From contig JBMOGA010000006.1 in NCBI GenBank assembly GCA_049318625.1, forward strand, positions 1-64,000: DNA of 64,000 nt, written 5' to 3'. Under the pieces are notes generated by a model that did no database searches, was not told the origin of the DNA, and saw only the letters and a list, made by a program, of their open reading frames with translations. Source of the stretch: JBMOGA01 sp049318625. GTDB taxonomy: Bacteria > Pseudomonadota > Alphaproteobacteria > Rhizobiales > Hyphomicrobiaceae. Position 1 is the stretch's first letter; each line of letters opens with the position of its first letter. This document shows, piece after piece, positions 17,560-26,342 of this stretch. A program made the translations under genes and the position numbers.

Positions 17560-19005
17560 CTATCCCGAGAGTTTTGCCAGATCGGGAACCGGCCGCCGCG
17601 TTTCCGGGTTGTCCGCCAGCACCTGCTCCAGCGCGTGCGCGACCTCGAGCACCAGCCCGTCCGAGCCGTTCGGGCCGACGACCTGGATGCCGAACGGCAT
17701 GCCGAGATGATCGACGCCACAGGGGATCGTCGCCGCTGCCGGGATCGCGGTCGTCAGCGCATAGGTGATGGCGAGCCACCGCATGTAGGTCGGCATCGCC
17801 TCGCCGTTGAGGGTGTCGACATAGCGCTGGCTGTGCGGGAATGGCGAGATCGACGCCGCCGGACAGATCAGCACGTCGGTATCCTCGAAGAACGCCAGGA
17901 AGCTCTGGTAGATCCTGGCCTGCTCGAGCTGGGCGAACGCGATCTCCTTGGCGGTGAACGCCAGGCCGCGCTCGGTATTGTCGATCACGTTGGGGCCGAG
18001 CAGGTCGCGGTGCTTCTCCAGCCGCTCGGCATGCGACGCCACGAAATGCACGCCGCGCAGGACCTCGAAAACCTCGTGCACGTTGCCGAGTTCGGGATCG
18101 CGATACTGCGCATCGGCGAAGCAGCCGCGGAACGACTTCACCCGGTCGAAGAACACCTGCCGGATGTCGTTGTCGATCGGGCAGCAGCCGAGATCGGTCG
18201 AGACGGCGACACGAACCGTGCCGAGATCGATGTCGTGCAGGAATTCCGGAATGCGCATCGCGTCGTCGCTCGAGAACAGGTCGCGCTTGTCGAGGGCGAT
18301 CTGCGCCTTGAGCAGGAGATGGGCGTCGCGGATCGTGCGGCCCATCGGCCCGTGCACGGGAAACGGGTTGAGCTGGTTGGCGCGGTCGGGACCGGGCACC
18401 ATGCCGGGCGAGGGACGGAAGCCCGCGACACCGCAGAACGCCGCCGGGGTCCGCAGGCTGCCGCCGTAGTCCGAGCCGGTGGCCAGCGGCACCTGTCCGG
18501 TCGCCAGCGCTACCGCCGAGCCCCCCGACGAGCCGGCGCACGTCTTCTCCGGATCGAACGGATTACCGGTCGCGCCATACACGCGGTTGTTGGTATTGGC
18601 GCCGGCGCCGAACTCCGGCGTGTTGGTCTTGGCCAGGATCACGGCGCCCTCCTCGCGGAGCTTGGCGACGGTGGCCTCGTCGTCCTTCGGCACGTGGTCC
18701 TTGTAGATCAGCGAGCCCCACGTCGTCGTCAGCCCGCCGGTAGCCTGCAGGTCCTTGATGCCGAGTGGCAGCCCGTGCAGCAGGCCGAGGTCGTCGCCCC
18801 GCATCACCGCGTTCTCGGCGGCCTTGGCCGCCTTGCGCGCGGCCCGCTCGTCCATGGCGACAATCGAGTTGAGGGCCGGGTTGGTCGCCGAGATGCGCTT
18901 GAGGCAGCTGTCCAGCAACTCGACCGGCGAAAGCTTCTTGGCGCCGATCAGGCGCCGAGAGGTCACGGCGGGCAGATCACAAGGCTCGATCGGATTGTCG
19001 GTCAT
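17560..19005 (-). CDS. amidase signature family hydrolase
   Basis: A 481-residue cytoplasmic amidase. The Ser-cisSer-Lys triad is recognisable: Lys in GLPLGIKDL, cis-Ser in TCAGSSGGSA, and the nucleophile Ser in GSDYGGSLR. Length is typical. It precedes the ABC importer operon on the same strand, so it may hydrolyse an amide taken up by that system, although a 10-bp hairpin stands between them. It is not GatA: the usual gatCAB neighbours are absent. Confidence 0.88.
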   Translation of the reverse strand: MTDNPIEPCDLPAVTSRRLIGAKKLSPVELLDSCLKRISATNPALNSIVAMDERAARKAAKAAENAVMRGDDLGLLHGLPLGIKDLQATGGLTTTWGSLIYKDHVPKDDEATVAKLREEGAVILAKTNTPEFGAGANTNNRVYGATGNPFDPEKTCAGSSGGSAVALATGQVPLATGSDYGGSLRTPAAFCGVAGFRPSPGMVPGPDRANQLNPFPVHGPMGRTIRDAHLLLKAQIALDKRDLFSSDDAMRIPEFLHDIDLGTVRVAVSTDLGCCPIDNDIRQVFFDRVKSFRGCFADAQYRDPELGNVHEVFEVLRGVHFVASHAERLEKHRDLLGPNVIDNTERGLAFTAKEIAFAQLEQARIYQSFLAFFEDTDVLICPAASISPFPHSQRYVDTLNGEAMPTYMRWLAITYALTTAIPAAATIPCGVDHLGMPFGIQVVGPNGSDGLVLEVAHALEQVLADNPETRRPVPDLAKLSG

Positions 19006-19192
19006 GGCGCGTGCTCCCCCGGTGCTGCCTTTCGCGAAACGCCCCCTTGATGGCCCATCGGGAGAGGCACGTCGAGGCCGGTCGATCGGAAAAACGCATG
19101 GCAGTCATGCCGGCCCCCCGCAATCGACGGCTTGCCGACGCCGCAACGGCGGTCTCAATCTGCCGGCTGCATCAACTCCTGGGAATTGCCTC

Positions 19193-20191
19193 GTGTCCTC
19201 GTTCGAGAGCCGCAAGCTCGCGAAGCTCCGCGCGTCCCTCGTGGCGAGCGGCCGGGCCGGCCGCCGCGACGAGCCGGTGGCGGCGTTCCTGTGGGTCACG
19301 CTCGCGATGTTCCTTTTCGCCGGCCTCGGCGCGTTCGCCAAGCTCGCCGCGCAGTTGATGCCGCCGGTGGAAGTGATCTTCTTCCGCAACCTCGGCTGCG
19401 TCGTCTTCATGTTGCCGCTGCTGTGGGTTCGGGGCCGCTCGCTGCTGCAATCGCAGCAACTGTCGCTGTACGGCATGCGGGTCACCATCCAGATGGCCTC
19501 GATGGTGGCGTGGTTCACCGCCATCACGCTGATCCCGCTGGCCGATGTCATGGCCATGAACTTCCTGGCGCCGCTGTTCGGCACGTTGTTCGCGGTGCTG
19601 TTTCTGGGCGAGGCGGTCAGGGCGCGGCGCTGGACGGCGCTGCTGATCGGCTTCACCGGCGCCATGATCATCCTGCGCCCGGGCGGCAGCGGCTTCGGCC
19701 TCGGCCAGATTCTTGCCCTCTCCGCCGCCTTCGCGAGTGGCGTGGTCGGACCAATGATCAAGCAGCTCACCTCCACCGACGACGCGGACAAGATCGTCTT
19801 CCTGACCAACGCCATGCTGGTGCCGGTCTCGTTGCTGGTGGCCCTGCCGTTCTGGGTCTGGCCGCCGGCCGCCGCCATCCCGCTCGTCATCGGCATGGGG
19901 CTGTGCGCCGTTGTCGGCCATGTCGCCCACGTCCGCGCCTACGCGGCGAGCGATGCGTCCCTGGTCTTCACCTACGAGTTCTCGCGTCTGCCGTTCGCGG
20001 TCGCCATCGGGTGGTTCACCTTCGGCGAGACCATCGACGTGTGGACCGTCGTCGGCGCCATGATCATCTTCTCGTCTGCGCTCTACATCGTGCGCCGCGA
20101 GGCCCAGGTCCGCCGCGAGAAGGGCATGGTTCGCGGCCGCACGGTGTCCGATCCGCTGGCGCTGACGCCGCTGACGCTGCGGCACGACTGA
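19193..20191 (+). CDS. EamA/DMT family transporter
   Basis: A 332-residue inner-membrane protein with about ten transmembrane helices in two EamA repeats (first around residues 25-150, second about 165-305). The substrate of this drug/metabolite exporter class cannot be predicted. The GTG at 19193 is chosen as the nearest plausible start before the Lys/Arg-rich N-terminus; the much longer upstream frame overlaps the divergent amidase gene and is rejected. The C-terminus is a charged cytoplasmic tail. Confidence 0.8.
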   Translation: MSSFESRKLAKLRASLVASGRAGRRDEPVAAFLWVTLAMFLFAGLGAFAKLAAQLMPPVEVIFFRNLGCVVFMLPLLWVRGRSLLQSQQLSLYGMRVTIQMASMVAWFTAITLIPLADVMAMNFLAPLFGTLFAVLFLGEAVRARRWTALLIGFTGAMIILRPGGSGFGLGQILALSAAFASGVVGPMIKQLTSTDDADKIVFLTNAMLVPVSLLVALPFWVWPPAAAIPLVIGMGLCAVVGHVAHVRAYAASDASLVFTYEFSRLPFAVAIGWFTFGETIDVWTVVGAMIIFSSALYIVRREAQVRREKGMVRGRTVSDPLALTPLTLRHD

Positions 20192-20200
20192 GGCGGCGGC

Positions 20201-21142
20201 TCAACCGCCCGGACGGCCTTTCCGGATCGCCGTGACCGCGGCTGTCACCGCCTTCAGTGCTTCGTCGCGGTCGCTGGCGAGTGCGGCGATGGGGCGATCA
20301 CCCACCATCGCATCGACCCCGTCGACCGCCTGCGCCTTGAGCGTATCGGTCAGCTGGGGCTGACCGAGCGACTCCCACCGCTTCACCTGGCTCGGGCCGA
20401 GGTGGTCCAGGTAATGGCGGATGCCGCCGGCCCCGCCCGCGAGGTGGTAAGTCTCGAACGGCCCCATCCAGGCCCACCGCAGTCCGGGCCCGAATTTCAC
20501 CGCCCGGTCGATATCGGCGACATCGGCGATGCCGTCCTGCAGACAGAACAGCGCCTCGCGCACCAGCGCCGCCTGCAGCCGGTTGGCGAGGTGGCCGACC
20601 GCCTCCTTCTTGAGAACGACGGGCTCGCGGCCGAGCGAGCGGTAGAACGCCACCGCTACCGCGACCGCGGGCGCGTCGGGCGATGCCCCGACGATCTCGA
20701 CAAGGGGAACGAGGTGGGGCGGATTGAACGGATGGGCGACGACCACGCGCGCGCCGTCCCGGCACTTGGCGACCAGCACCGAGCGCGGAAACGCCGTCGT
20801 GCTCGAACCGATGACCGCGTGCGCGGGCGCCGCGGCGAGCAGGCGGGGAATGAGATCAGCCTTGAGGTCCTCCTTCTCCGGCGCGTTCTCCTGGATGAAA
20901 TCGGCGCCCGCGACCGCCAGCGCCGGATCCGAAACGAACGTCAGCCGGCCGGGCTGGGGTGGATTCAAGGGCTGGGCATCCGGCAGCGCGCGCGCCACGA
21001 AATCTCTGAGGCGCGCTTCCGCGCCGGGGGCCGGATCGGTGGCGACGACGTCGTAGCCGTGGGCCAGGAACAGCGCCGACCAGCTGGCGCCGATGGTGCC
21101 GGTGCCGATCACCGCGACGGTCTTGATGGCGGGTTGCGTCAT
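20201..21142 (-). CDS. 3-hydroxyacyl-CoA dehydrogenase family oxidoreductase
   Basis: A 313-residue NAD-dependent dehydrogenase. The Rossmann loop is VIGTGTIGASWSALF, the catalytic His lies in VVAHPFNPPHLVPLVEIVG, and the C-terminal helical dimerisation domain is present. The short single-domain form matches lambda-crystallin/L-gulonate 3-dehydrogenase and carnitine dehydrogenase relatives as well as HBDH. It overlaps dgoA by ATGA, so I infer a sugar-acid or hydroxyacid substrate rather than beta-oxidation. Confidence 0.85.
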   Translation of the reverse strand: MTQPAIKTVAVIGTGTIGASWSALFLAHGYDVVATDPAPGAEARLRDFVARALPDAQPLNPPQPGRLTFVSDPALAVAGADFIQENAPEKEDLKADLIPRLLAAAPAHAVIGSSTTAFPRSVLVAKCRDGARVVVAHPFNPPHLVPLVEIVGASPDAPAVAVAVAFYRSLGREPVVLKKEAVGHLANRLQAALVREALFCLQDGIADVADIDRAVKFGPGLRWAWMGPFETYHLAGGAGGIRHYLDHLGPSQVKRWESLGQPQLTDTLKAQAVDGVDAMVGDRPIAALASDRDEALKAVTAAVTAIRKGRPGG

Positions 21143-21789
21143 GCCTTGGCTCCATTGGCGGACACTGCGGCCCGCCACGCCGCGATCATGGTGTGCGCCG
21201 CCTCGCCCACGGCGGCGGCGGATCGGCCGGGCTGGTACAGCGACGTGCCGAGCCCGAAGCCGGTGGCGCCGGCCGCGAGGTAGGCCGCCATATTGCCGGC
21301 GTTGACTCCCCCGACCGCCAGCAGCGCGGTCGACGGCGGAAACACCGCCCGCCACGCCTTGACGATCGCCGGCGGCATGGCCTCGGCCGGAAACAGCTTG
21401 AGCGCATCGGCGCCGGCGGCCAGCGCAGCGAACCCCTCGGTCGGCGTCGCGGCGCCCGGTACGCACCACAGCCCGGCGCTCTTGGCGGCGCGAATGACGG
21501 CCGGATCGCCGTGCGGCATCACGATCAGGCGCCCACCGGCGGCCGCAACCTCCGCCACGTCGGCCGGGCTCATCACCGTCCCGGCGCCGATCAGCGCCCG
21601 GTCGCCGAACGATGCGGCCAGACGGCGGATCGATTCGAACGGCTGCGGCGAGTTGAGCGGCACCTCGACGACCGTCAGCCCGGCGTCGATCAGCGCGCCG
21701 CCAACCGCCACGGCCTCGTCGGGCGTGACGCCGCGGATGATCGCGACCAGGGGGCAGCGGGCGAGCGCGGCGTCGAGCGTCGGTGTCAT
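21139..21789 (-). CDS. dgoA: 2-dehydro-3-deoxy-6-phosphogalactonate aldolase
   Basis: A 216-residue KDPG/KDPGal aldolase, class I. Glu42 (VVEVPLNSP) and the Schiff-base Lys131 (DALKLFPAE) match the family. The NSPQP motif favours the phosphogalactonate enzyme over the Entner-Doudoroff one. It splits 2-dehydro-3-deoxy-6-phosphogalactonate to pyruvate and glyceraldehyde 3-phosphate. The start is one base past the dgoK stop. Confidence 0.9.
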   Translation of the reverse strand: MTPTLDAALARCPLVAIIRGVTPDEAVAVGGALIDAGLTVVEVPLNSPQPFESIRRLAASFGDRALIGAGTVMSPADVAEVAAAGGRLIVMPHGDPAVIRAAKSAGLWCVPGAATPTEGFAALAAGADALKLFPAEAMPPAIVKAWRAVFPPSTALLAVGGVNAGNMAAYLAAGATGFGLGTSLYQPGRSAAAVGEAAHTMIAAWRAAVSANGAKA

Positions 21790-21790
21790 G

Positions 21791-22717
21791 TCAGGTGCGT
21801 CCCATCAGTCCGGCGGTGCGTGCAATGGCGAGATGGCCGGTTACCACACAGTCGGCCGGCGCGGCAGCGGCCTTGAGGCCGAGGAGTTGCGCGCCCTTGG
21901 CGTAGCGTTCGGATAGATCGGAGCCGGCGACGATGGTGAAGCCGCCCTTGAGCCCGCTCGCCCCCGCCGCCAGCTCGGCGCCGATCAGCAGGCCGGAGAG
22001 ATAGTCCGACAGCTCGGGCGGCGGCACCTCGCCGAACAGGCCGAGCGTGCGAACCGCAAACAGCCGGTTGAGAAGCTCGCCGGGCGACCCGGCCACGCTG
22101 CCGGCTGCCAGCCCCTTCGCAAGTCCGGCGCCGTTCCCGCCCTTGGGCGTCATCAGGCGGCCGAGGATCGTGTGGCCCTTGAGTGCGGCGAACACTTCGC
22201 CCGTCATGTAGGTCTTGAAGCCGGTGATTGCGCCGGCCTTCACGGTGATCCACTTGGAATGGGTGCCCGGCAGCACGAACACGCCGTCCCGCAGGTCGAG
22301 CGTGGCCAGCGCGCCGATCACCTGCGTCTCCTCGCCCCGCAGCACGTCCGGCGATCCGTCGGCCGCCCGCGCTTCGAGCCCCGGCACAAGGGCCACGGGG
22401 CCGAGATCATCGACGTCGATCTTGGACAGCCGCGCTGTGATCGCCTTGAGGTCGGCGGGGCAGCGCACGTAGGGCGCCTCGACCCACCCCTGCCGGCTGC
22501 CGATCATGCCGGACATCAGGATCGGAAGCTTGCCGTGGGCTTTGATCCACGGCAGCGCCGCCTCGCTCAGCACGTCGGCGAACCGTCCGCCGCTGACGGC
22601 CAGGATGCCCTTCGCGTTCGTCACCTGATCGAGGATCGCCCCGTCGGCTGCCGCGAGATAGGCCCGAAACGAGGTCGTGCCCCAGTCGACGGCGACAAGG
22701 GCGGGCTGATCGCGCAT
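21791..22717 (-). CDS. dgoK: 2-dehydro-3-deoxygalactonokinase
   Basis: A 308-residue ASKHA-type sugar-acid kinase with the N-terminal phosphate loop VAVDWGTTSFRAYL and a conserved LPGTHSKW segment. It phosphorylates 2-dehydro-3-deoxygalactonate before DgoA. AGGAGG lies six bases upstream of the ATG at 22717. It is followed immediately by dgoA; a galactonate dehydratase gene (dgoD) is not in the window. Confidence 0.9.
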   Translation of the reverse strand: MRDQPALVAVDWGTTSFRAYLAAADGAILDQVTNAKGILAVSGGRFADVLSEAALPWIKAHGKLPILMSGMIGSRQGWVEAPYVRCPADLKAITARLSKIDVDDLGPVALVPGLEARAADGSPDVLRGEETQVIGALATLDLRDGVFVLPGTHSKWITVKAGAITGFKTYMTGEVFAALKGHTILGRLMTPKGGNGAGLAKGLAAGSVAGSPGELLNRLFAVRTLGLFGEVPPPELSDYLSGLLIGAELAAGASGLKGGFTIVAGSDLSERYAKGAQLLGLKAAAAPADCVVTGHLAIARTAGLMGRT

Positions 22718-22756
22718 CGAGTCCTCCTGGGTAGAGCGGCGGGTTGCCGGGAGGGA

Positions 22757-25700
22757 TCAGGCCTCGCCCGCCCTCGGCGTGAACCTTTTCAGTATCTCGT
22801 GCTGGTTGTCGACCATATGCCGCAAGGCCTCTGTCACACCCTGCCACGTGTCGGGGCGGCCGAGATCCGAGGCGCCCATGCGGTCGCGGATGTCGACGAG
22901 CTTGTCGTGCAGCTCCTGCTCGCCGGGCAACAGCCCGTTGTCCGATCGCGCCGCGTGCTCGATCTCGTCGATCAGGTAGTCGATCAGGCCGTTCTCGGGG
23001 AACAGCATGATGATGTGCAACTCGCGATCGATGAGGTGTGCGAGCCCGTCGAGGGTGTCGACGAGATCCTGTCGGCCGTTGGCGTCACTGCGCAGCTGGG
23101 AATAGACCTCCGACACCCGCTGCTCTTGCGTGGCTTTGTGCTCGTCGAGGAAGCGACGCAGCAATTGGCTCGACTGCGTCAGCCGATTGAGCTGCATCCA
23201 GGCGGCGAGTGCGGCCTCCCGGACGCCCGGTTGATTGAGGCGCTGCGCGGCCGTCTCGCCGCTGAGGCCGAGTGCCGAGAACAGCGCGTGGCGGCAATGG
23301 CGCTCCCAATCGACGCCCGCCGCCGGCTCGTCATGGCGCGCCGCCGGTTGCTGGGACGTCTGATCGGTGAGCCGGTAGTCCAGCGGCGTGCGGTCCGAGC
23401 CGACCATGCCGGCCGAGAGAGGCCCACCGGCCAGCGTGCCGCGGCCGGCGGCCGATGCGATGGCGGCGCGCGGGCTCGACGACGACAGCATGCGGGCGCG
23501 CAACCGGACCAGCACTTTGTAGAAGTCGCCGTGGATATAGTAGTGCCCGGCGTCCTCGCCGACCCGCTGCACACGCTGATACATCGCGCCGGCGTTGAGG
23601 GCCGTGCGCACCACGCGCTCGCCCTCCGCGCCCGCCCCATCGGTGCTGGCTGCGACCTCCGTCATGCGCACCTCGGCCATGAAGCCGTGCTGCTCGCGGA
23701 TCGGATGCATGAAGCTCAGCACCAGGCTGGCGCCGTGGCCTACGTCCGGCAGCAGCGCGACCGAGACGGTCCGCTCGAGCTCGGCCAGATTGACGTGCTC
23801 GCGATTGGACTCGAACTCCCGCTTGGCGACCTGAGAGAGGTACTCGAACAGCTCCGCGCGCACCTCGTAGGCGTGCTCGCCGCGGTCCGCATGGCGCACG
23901 GCCCCGATCGTCGCGCCCGCATTGAGGACGCGACGGATGTCGCCGGCATGAGGGTCGTCATCGGAGAGGGTGATGCGGGCCATGTAGCCGTCGCTGAGTG
24001 TTATCGGCCGCATGGCGCCAAGTACGAGCCGGGCGGTATCGAGTTTGTGCGGGATCAGCGCGGCGTCGATGATCGCTTCGAGCTGGCGGGCGCTGCGCGC
24101 CTTGCTGCTCGGCACGTCCGACAGCGGCGAACGCAGGGCGTTGGCGCCGAACAGGCCCGACATGAACACCAGGCTGTCGATCGCGATGGCGATGGCCAGC
24201 GCCAGATAGGCCAGACGGTTGCCGTCCTGGAAGGCGTTCCAGGTCACGACGAACCGGTGCGCCTTGTCGTCGCGATTGAGTTCGATGAAGTTGATCTTGG
24301 TGCGGAGCTGGTCGGTCTCCTTGCTCGGCAGGCCGCTGTCGGCGAGGCATTTGCGGGCGAACCCGAACAGCGCGTCGGCGCCTTGCAGGCCATTGAGCCG
24401 CTCGCCGCCCGCGCAGACCTCCGAAAAGCGCACGCCACCGGCGTTGAGCGCGAACAGCACGCCCGCCGCCTCGGCCGTCTGCTTGGGATCGCAATCGACA
24501 TTGCGCACGCGCGGCTTGGTGATCTCGGTCGACAGCATCGCGTTGACCACCTGTGTGCACTGCTGCTGCAGCTTCAACAGGCCGGCGGTCTCGGGCTTCT
24601 GGCGGAACTCCGCACGCGCCGCCTCGAAGGCCGGCAGCACGCGGGCCGGATCGACCCGGGCGGCCGGATCATCGCTGCCCTGGTCCTGGGTCAGGCGGAT
24701 GCGCTGCTCGGCCGTCTGAGCCTCGCCCTTCAGCTTGGCCAGATCGCCGTCGAGCGTGGCCAGTTCGCGCTGGATCTGTGCCACCCGGCTGTCGGTCGTC
24801 GTCAGGCGCTTCTGGGCGTCGCGGACGCGATCCTCCTGGATCTTCTGCGCGGCCTGCAACTGGGCCAGCTCGCCCATGATGCGCTGGAACTGCGGGCCAC
24901 GGCCCTGCTTCAGCGTGCCTTCCGCGCCTTTTTCTTCGGCCATCGCCTCGACGCGCTTGGCATCGACCGAGCGATTGCGGGCCTCGAGTTCGGTCTGTTT
25001 CTCGGCGAAGTCGGCCGCCAGCGTGCCGCGCTCGCCCTTGAGCCGCGTCAGTTCCTCGACCAGCGTCGTCTTCTTGGAGCCGAGGCCCGCCTGTGTGCTC
25101 TGCGAGGTGGCGATCCGCTCCTGCTGTTCCTTGATGGCGCGGTTGCGCGCCTCGATCTGGTCGTTGAAGAACTTCTCGATTTCCAGGGTCGACGCCTGGG
25201 CGGCGGCACCGAGCCGGGTCAACTGCTGATCGTAGGCGGTCCACGCCGGGCTCGAAAACAGTTCCTCGGCCGCCAGCTGGCGCCGCCGGCGGATCGTCTC
25301 GCCGATGTCGGCGACGATACCCGCGACCTGGTTCTGGGCGCGCAGGTCGGCGGCGCGCACGCGCTCCTCCTTGGGGAAGATCGCCGTGAACAAAGAATCG
25401 AACGAGAAGAATACGCTGGTCGCCATGCAGGCCAGGAACATCACCCAGAGCACGGAGTTGCGCACGATGATCCGCACGCTCTGCACATAGGGTAGCGCCA
25501 GATCGCTGCGGGCCTTGAGCGCGATATAGCCGACCACGATCATGGCCGCCGCGAACCACAAGGACGTGTCGGCCGCGCGGATCCAGTCGATCTCGAGCCG
25601 GCCCGAGACGGACCAGGCGATGGCCCCGGTGGCGAGCAGGGACCAGTACAGCAGGGCGACCGTTGCCGCGATGCCGAGCAGCGCGCCGATCGCGGCATTG

Positions 25701-26104
25701 AGCGTCGTGCTGGCGGTGCGTTCGGCGCGCTGGCGGTTCATCCCGGCGGCAAAGCTCTCGCCGATCAGCCAAGCGGCGATCAGCATCACGCCCTGGATGC
25801 CGAAAGTCACCATCGCCGACAGGATCGGTTCGCCGGTGAAATTGCGCATGCCGTCCCACGTCGTCCATCCGGAGGCCACCGACAGGATGATGCCAGTGGA
25901 CCCGAGGAGAGCGAGCTGCCAGCTCGACGCGATCGTGCGCTCGAGAGCCGCCCACACCCGCACGACGACGGAATTGCCGCGCAGCAGCCAAACGGCCATC
26001 GCCATGACGGCGACGAACACCGTGGCGCGCCCGGCCGGGCTGCCCACGAACGCCAGCAGCCCTTGAGACAGCTGCTCGAGCAGCTGCGCGCTATCGAGGT
26101 TCAT
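22757..26104 (-). CDS. large membrane protein with coiled coil and duplicated C-terminal module, unknown function
   Basis: A 1115-residue protein I cannot assign to a family. Six hydrophobic segments lie at about residues 27-43, 63-80, 96-115, 134-160, 182-197 and 217-235. A long Glu/Gln/Lys/Arg-rich coiled coil follows (about 300-470), then a region with four cysteines (516, 538, 564, 586), a seventh membrane segment (631-650) and a soluble C-terminal half. Residues about 680-760 and 780-868 are two copies of one module (LVLGAMRP...GYMARI...LNAGA and LVLSFMHP...GFMAEV...LNAGA). Arg/Lys distribution suggests the coiled coil and cysteines are periplasmic and the modules cytoplasmic. GGGGAG lies eight bases before the ATG. 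dgoK follows after 39 bases. Function unknown; a scaffold or envelope-spanning sensor is possible. Confidence 0.8.
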   Translation of the reverse strand: MNLDSAQLLEQLSQGLLAFVGSPAGRATVFVAVMAMAVWLLRGNSVVVRVWAALERTIASSWQLALLGSTGIILSVASGWTTWDGMRNFTGEPILSAMVTFGIQGVMLIAAWLIGESFAAGMNRQRAERTASTTLNAAIGALLGIAATVALLYWSLLATGAIAWSVSGRLEIDWIRAADTSLWFAAAMIVVGYIALKARSDLALPYVQSVRIIVRNSVLWVMFLACMATSVFFSFDSLFTAIFPKEERVRAADLRAQNQVAGIVADIGETIRRRRQLAAEELFSSPAWTAYDQQLTRLGAAAQASTLEIEKFFNDQIEARNRAIKEQQERIATSQSTQAGLGSKKTTLVEELTRLKGERGTLAADFAEKQTELEARNRSVDAKRVEAMAEEKGAEGTLKQGRGPQFQRIMGELAQLQAAQKIQEDRVRDAQKRLTTTDSRVAQIQRELATLDGDLAKLKGEAQTAEQRIRLTQDQGSDDPAARVDPARVLPAFEAARAEFRQKPETAGLLKLQQQCTQVVNAMLSTEITKPRVRNVDCDPKQTAEAAGVLFALNAGGVRFSEVCAGGERLNGLQGADALFGFARKCLADSGLPSKETDQLRTKINFIELNRDDKAHRFVVTWNAFQDGNRLAYLALAIAIAIDSLVFMSGLFGANALRSPLSDVPSSKARSARQLEAIIDAALIPHKLDTARLVLGAMRPITLSDGYMARITLSDDDPHAGDIRRVLNAGATIGAVRHADRGEHAYEVRAELFEYLSQVAKREFESNREHVNLAELERTVSVALLPDVGHGASLVLSFMHPIREQHGFMAEVRMTEVAASTDGAGAEGERVVRTALNAGAMYQRVQRVGEDAGHYYIHGDFYKVLVRLRARMLSSSSPRAAIASAAGRGTLAGGPLSAGMVGSDRTPLDYRLTDQTSQQPAARHDEPAAGVDWERHCRHALFSALGLSGETAAQRLNQPGVREAALAAWMQLNRLTQSSQLLRRFLDEHKATQEQRVSEVYSQLRSDANGRQDLVDTLDGLAHLIDRELHIIMLFPENGLIDYLIDEIEHAARSDNGLLPGEQELHDKLVDIRDRMGASDLGRPDTWQGVTEALRHMVDNQHEILKRFTPRAGEA

Positions 26105-26342
26105 ACCTCAATCTCCCCGCTGGGATGGCCGCCCGCCACCCGCGAAACCGAGCGTCGAGACAACCCCGATCGCCGACACACCACTGCAGGCAGTTAAGAC
26201 GGATTTCGCGCGGTTTTCGCGGCCGACGTGCGGCGGAAAAGTGGACGCAACGAACTCTGAGGCCGCTCCGGTGGAACGATGGCCTCAACCTAGCGATGCG
26301 CCGACGCGGGAAAAAGACGAAAAACCGCTTTCCCTCTGCGAA

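Noticed and set aside
16150..19050. Very long plus-strand open frame antisense to the ABC binding-protein and amidase genes
   Set aside because: GC-rich codon bias on the minus strand opens antisense frames. The minus-strand genes have clear domains; the plus frame has Arg/Asp/Ala-rich noise and no family signal.
20201..21142. Assignment as a fatty-acid beta-oxidation 3-hydroxyacyl-CoA dehydrogenase (FadB/PaaH)
   Set aside because: Single-domain size is compatible, but translational coupling to dgoA points to sugar-acid metabolism; left as a family-level call.
22172..25495. Long plus-strand open frame opposite dgoK and the large membrane protein
   Set aside because: Same antisense artefact. 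The opposite strand has membrane segments, a coiled coil and a good ribosome-binding site.
26105..26342. Possible small RNA or tRNA in the 238-base gap
   Set aside because: No tRNA arms or T-loop GTTC motif, no convincing hairpin with T run at its end.
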